The translations under genes were made by a program, and so were the position numbers. The notes beneath the pieces were generated by a model. That model was not told the origin of the DNA and searched no databases. It saw nothing but the letters and a program-made list of their open reading frames with translations. From UBA1479 sp040218445 (GTDB taxonomy: Bacteria > Pseudomonadota > Alphaproteobacteria > Rhodospirillales > Casp-alpha2), in assembly GCA_040218445.1 (NCBI GenBank), contig JAVJRK010000015.1:124001-188000 (forward strand): 64,000 nt of DNA. The letters are read 5' to 3'. Shown here piece after piece: positions 56,816-64,000 of the stretch (the first letter of the stretch is position 1; every line of letters begins with the position of its first letter).

Positions 56816-57529
56816 TTATCGGGGGGAAGGGGGCGAGGGACGACGTTCCATGGCTGGCTGATAGATGTTTATGTCTCGCACGGGATCGGAAACCATGACC
56901 TGCCCCAGGAGGTCGTCACGCAGGTCGGTCAAAGTTATATAAACCTGTGCTTCTGCCTTTTTCTTCTCTCCGCTGCGAAGGGCTGTCAAGGCTCCTTCGA
57001 TCCCGGTGCGCAGGCGTGGGATGATGATGTCGTCCGGCCAGAGCAACGCGACGATGCGTTCCGACCAATCGAGCATGGGGGCAAGGGCGTCTGCCGCGCG
57101 ACGGTTGCCGGTGATGTCAAGCACGGCCAGACGGAATCGCCGGTCGGCGGCGAACATGGCGGGGCGGGACCGGTTGACTTCGGGTTTCGCTGCGTCACGG
57201 GCGATGGCTTCCAAAGACCGTATATCATCGGCGGTGATCATTTCCGCTGCCATGCCGGCGGCGGCGATCTCGATCAGCAGGCGAAAATCGAACACCTCCT
57301 GGATGTCGCGGATAGTGACACGGGACACTGTATACCCCTTGCGCGGGGCGGCCTGGATCAGGCCGTCATGGGCCAGGCGAATCAGGGCAACCCGTACGGT
57401 GGCCAGCGTCGCCTCGTATCGCCGGCAGAATTCCTGCTCCGTCAAATCCTGACCCGGCGGCAGGCTGCCTTGGATAATGTCGAACCGGATTTGGCCGTAC
57501 ACAAGATCGCTGAGTTTGGGCTTGTCCAT
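56816..57529 (-). CDS. GntR/FCD-family transcriptional regulator
   Basis: A 237-residue regulator. The N-terminal winged helix (about 1-70) has LTEQEFCRRYEATLATVRVALIRL and G-Y-T-V; the rest is an FCD ligand domain with a metal-binding Asp/His pattern partly visible (DRRFRLAVLDITGN near 135). The ATG at 57529 is chosen; the frame is open a dozen codons further. It is divergent from the SelA-like gene and read toward the dehydrogenase and TRAP genes, so it is the likely regulator of the cluster. Confidence 0.9.
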   Translation of the reverse strand: MDKPKLSDLVYGQIRFDIIQGSLPPGQDLTEQEFCRRYEATLATVRVALIRLAHDGLIQAAPRKGYTVSRVTIRDIQEVFDFRLLIEIAAAGMAAEMITADDIRSLEAIARDAAKPEVNRSRPAMFAADRRFRLAVLDITGNRRAADALAPMLDWSERIVALLWPDDIIIPRLRTGIEGALTALRSGEKKKAEAQVYITLTDLRDDLLGQVMVSDPVRDINIYQPAMERRPSPPSPR

Positions 57530-57557
57530 AAGATATCTGATAACATTAGATTCGACA

Positions 57558-57576
57558 TATAACAATGTCAGTTATA
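57558..57576. promoter_or_regulatory. candidate GntR operator
   Basis: A perfect dyad, TATAAC-AATGTCA-GTTATA, sits in the short AT-rich gap between the GntR start (57529) and the SelA-like gene start (57625). Its size and position suit a FadR/FCD-type operator controlling both genes. Confidence 0.55.
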
Positions 57577-57624
57577 CAATTTGGAAATATCAATTGTCCC
57601 AACCTTGTTGTAAGAGCCAAGCAA

Positions 57625-58911
57625 ATGACCAAAGACCGTTTCGGTAATGCGTTCGCATCGGGGCTCTCCTATGCGCGCGGCGACATTCTGTCCTCCACCG
57701 CAGATGATTTGACCAAATTGCGTACGGCTTGGGGGCATATCCGCGCCCGCGACGCCAAGGGTGAAGACACGGTCAACGCATCGGGCCTGGAGCGCTGCAT
57801 GTCCGTGGAGCCGGGCGAGGAACGGCTGTTGGATGACGAGATGGCGGCGGCATTTTTGACGGATGAGGTCAGGGGCCTGGGGCTCAAAATGTTCGGCGGC
57901 GACGGCGACCGCCATGACATCATGATGACCAACAGGTTGACCGCGGGCCTGCTGGTCGCCGCCGACGTTGTCGTGCCCGAGGGATCGCACGTCATCGGCT
58001 TCTCACCGACCTACAGCCATCCGGCGGTGCAGCGCGCGGCCAAGCATGCGCGGGCGACCTTCACCGACCTGACGGACATCCGCGACGTGGAAGCTGCACT
58101 GAGCGGCGACCCCAAACCCGGGGCGTTGTTCCTGACTCGGCTGGCGGTCAGCTATCAGATTTTGGACGAAACCGATTTGCGCCGGGCGGTGGATCTCGCC
58201 CACGAACGGGGAATTCCGGTGATCGTCGACGATGCCGGGGGGGCTCGTGTCGGCCCGGCCTGTTTCGGTCAACCGCGCACCCTGGAGTTGCTCGTAACGG
58301 TCGCCTGCACGGGCCTGGACAAATACGGCACCCTGGGCCCGCGGTTGGGCTTGATCGGGGGCAAGGCCTCCGTCATCGCGGCCATGCGTGCCCGTGCCTA
58401 TGAAATGGGGATCGAGGCCCGGGCCATGCTTTATCCGCAGGTTGTCCGTTCCCTGAAGTATTACAGCGATGAAAAAGTTCGTGATCTGGTTGCCTGTACC
58501 ATGACCGTGCGCGACGCCGTTGTGGCAAGGCTGGGTGCCGACCGTGTTCATGTGACCCCGGTGACGGCGCAATTGAAGGCCGAGGATATCCTGGAGATGG
58601 CCATGGCGCACCGCGGCATCAACGAAGCGCCCTGCGTGCCGTATGAAGCGACGGCAGCGCTCGCCATGCTGTTGTTGCGGGATTATGGAATCCTGAGTGT
58701 CCATTTCGCCGGTATTCCCCCGGGCACGTCCGCGTTGATGCTGAAATTTATTTCACGCGAGGTGCTGGACGCCGTCGGTGGTGCCGATGCATTTGCCGAG
58801 GCGATCAGCGCTTCGATCGGGAAATTGGGGGACTTAATGGTTGAAAAGGACGCATTGGTGCGGGTGTTGAAGGGGGCGGGAGAGGCCGTGCCGACCGCCG
58901 CCGCTGACTGA
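57625..58911 (+). CDS. SelA/DgaE-like PLP-dependent enzyme
   Basis: Fold-type I PLP enzyme of 428 residues, related to selenocysteine synthase-like and D-glucosaminate-6-phosphate ammonia-lyase families. The pyridine-binding Asp is in PVIVDDAGGARVG (about 198-210) and the PLP Lys233 in TGLDKYGTLGPRLGLIGG. The frame also has an ATG at 57565, but that start has no ribosome binding site and would place the operator-like dyad across the start codon, so the ATG at 57625 is preferred. A lyase or racemase on a small amino acid is likely; the substrate is unknown. It is divergent from the GntR gene. Confidence 0.82.
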   Translation: MTKDRFGNAFASGLSYARGDILSSTADDLTKLRTAWGHIRARDAKGEDTVNASGLERCMSVEPGEERLLDDEMAAAFLTDEVRGLGLKMFGGDGDRHDIMMTNRLTAGLLVAADVVVPEGSHVIGFSPTYSHPAVQRAAKHARATFTDLTDIRDVEAALSGDPKPGALFLTRLAVSYQILDETDLRRAVDLAHERGIPVIVDDAGGARVGPACFGQPRTLELLVTVACTGLDKYGTLGPRLGLIGGKASVIAAMRARAYEMGIEARAMLYPQVVRSLKYYSDEKVRDLVACTMTVRDAVVARLGADRVHVTPVTAQLKAEDILEMAMAHRGINEAPCVPYEATAALAMLLLRDYGILSVHFAGIPPGTSALMLKFISREVLDAVGGADAFAEAISASIGKLGDLMVEKDALVRVLKGAGEAVPTAAAD

Positions 58912-59074
58912 TTTTTCGCCTAATGGTGTTTTTCCGCACTGCGGTAAGTATTCCATTTCGGGCTGTTTTGTCCTTGCGGCCATAAGGGCGGATGGCTATT
59001 TTGCGCCTGCGAAATAACAAATCATAAATGGCGGCGGGCCACGGTTTGCCGCTTATCCGACGTAGGAGATTTAG

Positions 59075-60052
59075 ATGAGCTTCCATATTGTCGATCAGGC
59101 GCCCGCGCGCCTTAACCGCAGCGAACTGGCCGTGCCCGGCTCCAACCCCACGTTCCTGGAAAAAGCAGCCCAGAGCACCGCGGACGTTATCTTCCTGGAT
59201 TTGGAAGATGCCGTGGCCCCCGATGACAAGGCGCCTGCCCGCAAGAACATCATTGCCGCGCTGAATGATCTGGATTGGTCGGGAAAGACCGTGTCCATCC
59301 GGATCAACGGCCTGGACACCCATTACATGTACCGCGACCTGGTCGAAATTCTCGAAGGTGCGCCGGGCAAGCTTGACCTGATCATGATCCCCAAGGTCGG
59401 CACGGCATCGGACGTGTACGCGGTCGACATGATGGTGACCCAGATCGAAGACGCCACGAAAGTCGAAAAGCGCATCGGGTTCGAACTGATCATCGAAACG
59501 GCGCTGGGCATGCAGAATCTGGCGGAAATCGCCCAGGCATCGAAGCGGAATGAATCCCTGCATTTCGGCGTGGCCGATTACGCGGCTTCGACCAAGGCCC
59601 GGACCACGGTCATCGGCGGCCCGAACCGTGATTATGCCGTGCTGACCGACCCGGACGACGACGGCAACCGCGACGTTCATTGGGGCGACATGTGGCATTA
59701 TCCCATCGCCAAAATGGTCGTCGTTGCGCGGGCCAACGGTCTGCGCCCGATCGACGGTCCGTTCGGCGATTTCTCCGATCCCGATGGTTACAAGGCACAG
59801 GCCATGCGGGCCTCGACCCTCGGCTGCGAAGGCAAATGGGCGATCCATCCGTCGCAGATCGACCTTGCCAACGAGCTGTTCAGCCCGTCTGAAAAGGAAG
59901 TGACCCAGGCCCAGCGTATCCTGGACGCCATGGAACAGGCGCAGAAGGAAGGCAAGGGGGCCGTTTCCCTGGACGGCCGCCTGATCGACATCGCGTCGAT
60001 CCGCCAGGCCAAGGTGCTGGTGGAAAAGGCGGCGCAGATCAAGGGCGCCTGA
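59075..60052 (+). CDS. mcl1: malyl-CoA / beta-methylmalyl-CoA lyase-like protein
   Basis: HpcH/HpaI-type aldolase of 325 residues, closest by eye to Mcl1 of Rhodobacter, which cleaves malyl-CoA to acetyl-CoA and glyoxylate and methylmalyl-CoA to propionyl-CoA and glyoxylate. Shared landmarks are the early ADVIFLDLEDAVAPDDKA, SIRINGLDTHYMYRDLV, MIPKVG, IDGPFGDFSD and a late GKWAIHPSQI. The start has GGAGA nine bases upstream, GTAGGAGATTTAGATG. It is followed by a terminator. Glyoxylate would feed the neighbouring glyoxylate-type dehydrogenase. Confidence 0.88.
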   Translation: MSFHIVDQAPARLNRSELAVPGSNPTFLEKAAQSTADVIFLDLEDAVAPDDKAPARKNIIAALNDLDWSGKTVSIRINGLDTHYMYRDLVEILEGAPGKLDLIMIPKVGTASDVYAVDMMVTQIEDATKVEKRIGFELIIETALGMQNLAEIAQASKRNESLHFGVADYAASTKARTTVIGGPNRDYAVLTDPDDDGNRDVHWGDMWHYPIAKMVVVARANGLRPIDGPFGDFSDPDGYKAQAMRASTLGCEGKWAIHPSQIDLANELFSPSEKEVTQAQRILDAMEQAQKEGKGAVSLDGRLIDIASIRQAKVLVEKAAQIKGA

Positions 60053-60087
60053 TCGCTTTCCAATCTGCTGACGACTTAATGCGACAG

Positions 60088-60125
60088 CGGCGGGTACCGG
60101 AGCTTTCGGGCCCGCCGTTTTCGTT
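60088..60125 (+). terminator. Rho-independent terminator after the lyase gene
   Basis: CGGCGGG at 60088-60094 pairs with CCCGCCG at 60111-60117, with a smaller CCG/CGG pairing inside, followed by TTTTCGTTTTT on the plus strand. It lies about 35 bases past the lyase stop. Confidence 0.8.
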
Positions 60126-60222
60126 TTTGCGATCCCGTACAAACCTATAGCGAAAGTAGGGATGTTCATCGTCCGCATATCATCCCTATAATGCCCGCCA
60201 AAAGAAGCGGGTAGGGATGGAC

Positions 60223-62022
60223 ATGGCGGAAACGTCCGCACAAGACGACCAGGGGACACGCCGGTATTCGGACCGGGAACGGTTCGTTGCGTTCTCGTTT
60301 TGCTGGGCCGAGGCGATCATCGAACTCGACGCCGAGCAGAACATCACCTTTGTCGGCGGCATCTTGCCGCTTCTGACCGGTAAGGACCCGCGCACCCTCA
60401 AAGGTGTTCCCATCCTCGATATCATTGCCGATGAGGACCGTCCGCTGGCCGAGCAGATGCTTGATGCCATCGCGCGGGCCGGCCGGTTCGACAACATTCA
60501 TCTTCGTTTCAAGGGGGCGAACGGAAACTCCCAGCCTCTGGTGTCCTCGGGTTATCGCAATCCAGAGCTTGAAAACCGCTACTTCCTGGCTTTTCACATC
60601 GTCGGCGGGCTGACCGCCGACAGGTCGATGAAAAAATCCGGCAAGGAAGGTCTCTACGACGCCGACAGCTTCGGCAAGATGGCATCCAAGATGCTGACCG
60701 ACGGCGTCGATGGCGCCGACAAGATGACCCTGGTCGAACTTGACGGTCTGGCCGAAGCCCAAGAGGAAATGGACGAGGCCCAGCGCGATAACCTGATGGG
60801 GGCGGTGGGCTCTGTCCTGAAGATGTCGTCGATCAACGGCGACGCGGCGGCCAAGCTGGGCGACGGCAAATACGGTGTGGTTCATGGCGACGGTTTGGAC
60901 GTCGATGCCATGAAGGCGCGGATTTCTTCGCTGATCACGAACATCGCCCCCGAGGCCGAGGGCATTTCCGTCGGATCGGCGACGATCGAAACCGATGGCG
61001 AAGGGCTGTCGGAAGAAGCCCTGACCAAAGGCGTGATCCATGCCATGAACGAATTCTCCAAATCCAAAGGGGGCGTTTCCCTGGAAGCGCTGTCCGGCAA
61101 TATGGATGATCTGGTCAAGGACGCCATGGAAACGGCGGAAACCTTCAACCGGGTCGTCAACAAATCCGATTTCCGCATGGCCATGCATCCCATCGTCGGC
61201 ATGGAAGACGGCGTCATCCATCACTACGAAGCATTGGCCCGATTCCAGGGAAAGCACGGGGAAAGCCCTTATAAATACATCACGTTCGCCGAGGAAACGG
61301 GGCTGATCGGTGCGTTCGACCTGTCCGTGATCGACAAGGTGATGGTCTGGATCGACGAGAACAAGGACCACGAATATTTCGCCTCCGTCGCGGTCAATAT
61401 CTCGGGCAATTCCATCGTCGACAAACGCTACATCGACGGTTTGCAGGAACGGCTCAAGGCCAATCCCTGGACCCAGGGAAAGTTGATCTTCGAGCTGACG
61501 GAATCGTCACGGGTCGAAGACCTGGAAACCGCCAATGCGTTCATCCAGAACCTGCGCGGTCTGGGCTATCCGGTCTGCCTGGACGATTTCGGCGCGGGGG
61601 CGGCCAGCTTCCAGTACCTTTCCGCCATCGACGTCGACGTGGTCAAGATCGACGGCCCCGTGGTCAAGAACGCCGAAGCCATCGAGCGCGGCCGCGCTTT
61701 CCTGACGGCGCTTGCGTCGTTCTGCCGAGAACTGAAGGTCGAAACCATTGCCGAAATGGTCGATACCACCGAAACCGTGTCGTTCTGTCATGACTGCGGC
61801 ATCGACTTCATCCAAGGCTTCCTGTTCGGGCCACCGAATTTCGACCTCAATGAGTTTTCCGCCGTGCGGGAGAAAATGAAGGGCTCGAAGGCGCCCGGTG
61901 CCAATGCCACCGGTGCCTTGACGTCGACCCATGCGGCATCGGCCGTCACGGCTTCCGCCGCCCCGGCGCAGCCGGCACCCGCGCCGCAGCCGGCCGCTTC
62001 CCCGGAACCGGCATCTTCCTGA
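60223..62022 (+). CDS. PAS - degenerate GGDEF - EAL domain protein
   Basis: A cytoplasmic second-messenger protein of about 599 residues. An N-terminal PAS-like domain (about 15-125) is followed by a GGDEF-fold region (about 145-285) whose signature is lost: LGDGKYGVV stands where GGDEF should be. A complete EAL domain (about 310-550) follows, with HYEALARF, NISGN, FELTES, LDDFGAG, VKIDG, AEMVD and QGFLFGPP in order. The Glu, Asn, Asp and Lys residues that bind the metals and substrate are all present, so c-di-GMP phosphodiesterase activity is likely. The last 35 residues are Pro/Ala-rich. The second ATG is preferred because AGGG lies six bases before it. Confidence 0.9.
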   Translation: MAETSAQDDQGTRRYSDRERFVAFSFCWAEAIIELDAEQNITFVGGILPLLTGKDPRTLKGVPILDIIADEDRPLAEQMLDAIARAGRFDNIHLRFKGANGNSQPLVSSGYRNPELENRYFLAFHIVGGLTADRSMKKSGKEGLYDADSFGKMASKMLTDGVDGADKMTLVELDGLAEAQEEMDEAQRDNLMGAVGSVLKMSSINGDAAAKLGDGKYGVVHGDGLDVDAMKARISSLITNIAPEAEGISVGSATIETDGEGLSEEALTKGVIHAMNEFSKSKGGVSLEALSGNMDDLVKDAMETAETFNRVVNKSDFRMAMHPIVGMEDGVIHHYEALARFQGKHGESPYKYITFAEETGLIGAFDLSVIDKVMVWIDENKDHEYFASVAVNISGNSIVDKRYIDGLQERLKANPWTQGKLIFELTESSRVEDLETANAFIQNLRGLGYPVCLDDFGAGAASFQYLSAIDVDVVKIDGPVVKNAEAIERGRAFLTALASFCRELKVETIAEMVDTTETVSFCHDCGIDFIQGFLFGPPNFDLNEFSAVREKMKGSKAPGANATGALTSTHAASAVTASAAPAQPAPAPQPAASPEPASS

Positions 62023-62032
62023 GCCGCTTCAA

Positions 62033-62383
62033 ATGGACATCTATCATATTTGGTGCACGCTGAAGGACGATGTCAGCGACATGGAATTCGCCCGCCATGT
62101 GGGCGCTTATCTGGATCACCTGAAAGACCAGGGCCATATCGAAGGCTGGCGGCTGACACGCCGCAAACTGGGCCTGGGGCCGGAAGACCTGCCCGAATTT
62201 CACATCATGGTCGACATATCGGGCTTGGCGCAATTGGATGAAGCCTTCGGCCACGTGGCCAGCCGGTCAGAGCCTGTAGAAGGCCTGCATCATTGTGTTA
62301 ACAGTCTGGTTTCAAAGATTAAATTCGCACTTTATCGGGATTTTCCCGATGCCGTGCGGAAAACCGGTGAAGAGCGCTTTTAG
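62033..62383 (+). CDS. DUF6614-like protein
   Basis: A 116-residue protein beginning MDIYHIWCTLKDDVSDMEFA, with GWRLTRRKLGLGPEDLPEFH near residues 38-57 and a Q-L-D-E-A-F segment near 68. To my recollection this matches the alphaproteobacterial family DUF6614. It is a small ferredoxin-like (dimeric alpha-beta barrel) fold by appearance. It begins ten bases after the EAL gene stop. Function unknown. Confidence 0.8.
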   Translation: MDIYHIWCTLKDDVSDMEFARHVGAYLDHLKDQGHIEGWRLTRRKLGLGPEDLPEFHIMVDISGLAQLDEAFGHVASRSEPVEGLHHCVNSLVSKIKFALYRDFPDAVRKTGEERF

Positions 62384-62442
62384 AACACTTTTCGACGATT
62401 TTCAGCGTCGCCAACCCGAGGATGCTGTGCTAGAAAACGCAC

Positions 62443-63399
62443 ATGCACAATTACCTGGATTTCGAAAAGCCCATCGCCGAACTGGAGGGCAAGATCGAGG
62501 AGCTGAGGCATCTTTCGTCTGATGGCGAGATGAACATCGCCGACGAGGTCGGCAAGCTCCAAACCAAGGTCGAAAAGCTTCTGACCACGACCTACGAGAA
62601 GCTGTCACCTTGGCAAAAGACGCAGGTGGCGCGTCACCACGACCGACCCCATGCGATGGACTATATCAACGCGCTGATCGATGATTTCACGCCGCTTGCC
62701 GGTGACCGTCAGTTCGCCGAAGACCCGGCCGTGGTCGGCGGCATGGGACGGTTCCGCGGCCAGTCCGTGGTCGTAATCGGCAACGAAAAGGGCTCGGACA
62801 CGGTCGCCCGCGTGCGTCACAATTTCGGCATGGCCAAGCCCGAGGGCTATCGCAAGGCCCAGCGGCTGATGAAGCTGGCCGATAAGTTCAAATTGCCGGT
62901 CATCACGCTGGTCGATACCCCAGGTGCCTATCCGGGGGTCGAGGCCGAAGCCCGCGGCCAGGCGGAAGCCATCGCGCGGTCAATCGAGGTTTGCTTCGGG
63001 ATCAAGGTTCCCTTCGTTTCCGTCGTCATCGGTGAAGGCGGGTCCGGCGGGGCCATCGCCCTTGCCGCCGCCAATGTCGTGGTGATGATGGAACACGCGG
63101 TCTATTCGGTGATTTCGCCCGAAGGCTGCGCCTCGATCCTGTGGCGCGACGGCGAACTGGCGGAAACCGCAGCAGGGGCCTTGAAGCTCACGGCTCAGGA
63201 TCTGCGCGATCTGGGCGTGATCGATGCCGTCGTGACGGAACCCCTGGGCGGTGCCCACCGCGAGCCGGACATGGCGATCAAGCGTGTCGGCAAGGAAATC
63301 GACAAACAGCTTGCCGAATTGGCTGCCCTTTCGGGTGATGCGCTCAAATCCACCCGCCGTGAAAAATTCCTCAAGATGGGCGCCAACGGTCTGGCCTAA
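62443..63399 (+). CDS. accA: acetyl-CoA carboxylase carboxyltransferase subunit alpha
   Basis: Subunit of the enzyme that makes malonyl-CoA for fatty acid synthesis. The 318-residue protein has LDFEKPIAELEGKIEELRHL at the N-terminus, AQRLMKLADKF near residue 140, VDTPGAYPG near 157, the oxyanion region GEGGSGGAIALA near 196 and SPEGCASILWRD near 225. It is of normal length. The gene is followed by a GC-rich hairpin. Confidence 0.97.
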   Translation: MHNYLDFEKPIAELEGKIEELRHLSSDGEMNIADEVGKLQTKVEKLLTTTYEKLSPWQKTQVARHHDRPHAMDYINALIDDFTPLAGDRQFAEDPAVVGGMGRFRGQSVVVIGNEKGSDTVARVRHNFGMAKPEGYRKAQRLMKLADKFKLPVITLVDTPGAYPGVEAEARGQAEAIARSIEVCFGIKVPFVSVVIGEGGSGGAIALAAANVVVMMEHAVYSVISPEGCASILWRDGELAETAAGALKLTAQDLRDLGVIDAVVTEPLGGAHREPDMAIKRVGKEIDKQLAELAALSGDALKSTRREKFLKMGANGLA

Positions 63400-63403
63400 C
63401 TGG

Positions 63404-63439
63404 AGCGCGCAAGGGATGGCACGGTTGGCTTGCGCGCGC
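63404..63439. repeat. GC-rich hairpin after accA
   Basis: GCGCGCAAG (63405-63413) and CTTGCGCGC (63429-63437) pair perfectly, extended by one pair at the base. No U-run follows on either strand, so it may pause transcription or protect the accA mRNA rather than terminate by itself. Confidence 0.5.
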
Positions 63440-63465
63440 TGTTCACCTTCGGCCCTGTGCCTTAA

Positions 63466-63984
63466 ATGACGATTGATCAGAAAAAGACGATCTGGTTCAG
63501 CATCCTCGGCGGTGCCGGGCTGGCGTTCGTTGTTTGGGTGGTCCTCACTTGGCTGGACGGTTATCCGGGGGCTGTGCCCGATCCGGGGGAACGGGTCGGC
63601 ATTGCGCTTAAGCTTGCCGTTTTGCCGGCGGCGTTTCTGCTGATCGTCGTGCAGGTTGTGGCCCTGTCACGTCTTGTGACCGGGGCGATCGATCCGCAGA
63701 CCGATGGGGAACCGCCACGGTGGCGCCGGGTCGATATGCGGGTTCTGATGAACACGGTCGAACAGACGCTGATCTTCATTCCCTTGCTGCTGGCAACGGC
63801 CATGGTCATCCGCGCCGATGAAAGCCCCTGGCTGATCGCGCTGCCCATCGCCTTCGTGCTGGCGCGCTCTGTATTCTGGGTCGGCTACCGCATCAGTCCC
63901 ATGGGGCGTGCCCCCGGTATGGCAGCGGGGTTTTTCATCAACCTGGGAATGCTGGGGTTCGTCGTGACACGGTTTTTGGGCTGA
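63466..63984 (+). CDS. MAPEG-family membrane protein
   Basis: A 172-residue protein with four membrane segments (about 10-32, 45-68, 98-120 and 125-170). The pattern MNTVEQTLIFIPLLL near residue 90-104 matches the E-Q-x2-x-F motif of MAPEG proteins (membrane-associated, eicosanoid and glutathione metabolism). Bacterial members are poorly characterised. It follows accA by 66 bases and ends the window. Confidence 0.88.
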   Translation: MTIDQKKTIWFSILGGAGLAFVVWVVLTWLDGYPGAVPDPGERVGIALKLAVLPAAFLLIVVQVVALSRLVTGAIDPQTDGEPPRWRRVDMRVLMNTVEQTLIFIPLLLATAMVIRADESPWLIALPIAFVLARSVFWVGYRISPMGRAPGMAAGFFINLGMLGFVVTRFLG

Positions 63985-64000
63985 AAAGCCAAGGGCTTAA

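Noticed and set aside
58805..60259. 484-codon open frame on the minus strand
   Set aside because: It is antisense to the malyl-CoA lyase gene and runs through a terminator.

Overview
The window is a gene-dense, GC-rich stretch of chromosome from an alphaproteobacterium, most likely of the Rhodospirillales type. This is inferred from gene content: aroK-aroB-CorC divergent from a xerD locus, cobS-cobT beside a J-domain gene, a DUF2889 gene, a ribbon-helix-helix small protein, a DUF6614-like gene beside accA, and the pssA/psd pair. I see no rRNA, tRNA, CRISPR array, complete insertion sequence or prophage. About 66 protein genes can be supported, including three below about 60 residues (4430-4576, 10701-10874, 47314-47454).

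Layout. 1-4.2 kb: an ABC exporter (ATPase truncated by the window edge, plus an FtsX/MacB permease), an aldo/keto reductase and a TPR protein fused to a 2OG-Fe(II) oxygenase-like domain. 4.4-8.6 kb: a small Arg-rich peptide gene divergent from a GcvA-type LysR gene, then VOC, D-2-hydroxyacid dehydrogenase and an SHMT-like PLP enzyme in one direction. 8.6-12 kb: an SLC13-type carrier with TrkA-C domains, a second small Arg-rich peptide gene with its own terminator, again divergent from a LysR gene. 12-17.4 kb: a probable Fur box between a small lipoprotein gene and a PadR-MFP-RND efflux operon. 17.4-24.3 kb: pssA/psd, an unknown protein, a LysM protein, cytochrome b and cytochrome c', a LOG hydrolase and icd.

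24.3-29.1 kb: a Doc/AbrB-type toxin-antitoxin pair, then the biotin operon bioB-bioA-bioF-bioD on the minus strand. 29.3-38.5 kb: rpmB, two acetyltransferases, an exported TPR/Pro-rich protein, an Hdr/GlcF-like Fe-S protein, an AT-rich patch with a small membrane protein, a secreted phytase-esterase-like protein, two secreted unknowns and a double-VOC protein. 38.5-43.9 kb: cobT, cobS, a DnaJ-like protein, RHH, DUF2889 and CBS proteins. 44-50.5 kb: CorC-type transporter, aroB, aroK, then a 46-residue membrane peptide overlapping a 705-residue exported protein, then xerD.

50.5-60.1 kb: an apparent catabolic region made of an amidase, a TRAP carrier (DctM, DctQ, DctP), a D-2-hydroxyacid dehydrogenase, a GntR/FCD regulator and, divergent from it, a SelA-like PLP enzyme, followed by a malyl-CoA lyase gene. 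60.2-64 kb: a PAS-degenerate GGDEF-EAL protein, a DUF6614-like protein, accA and a MAPEG membrane protein.

The strongest unusual points are: bioD and xerD both appear to use non-canonical start codons (ATT and CTG) with well-placed ribosome binding sites; the SHMT-like enzyme has lost three active-site residues of true SHMT; two small Arg-rich peptide genes sit in the same divergent arrangement with LysR genes; and a Fur-like box lies in the lipoprotein/efflux promoter region. No single locus is convincingly a wholly new defence or signalling system. The two clusters that pair a D-2-hydroxyacid dehydrogenase with an odd PLP enzyme (4.8-8.6 kb and 50.5-60.1 kb) are the best candidates for undescribed metabolism.
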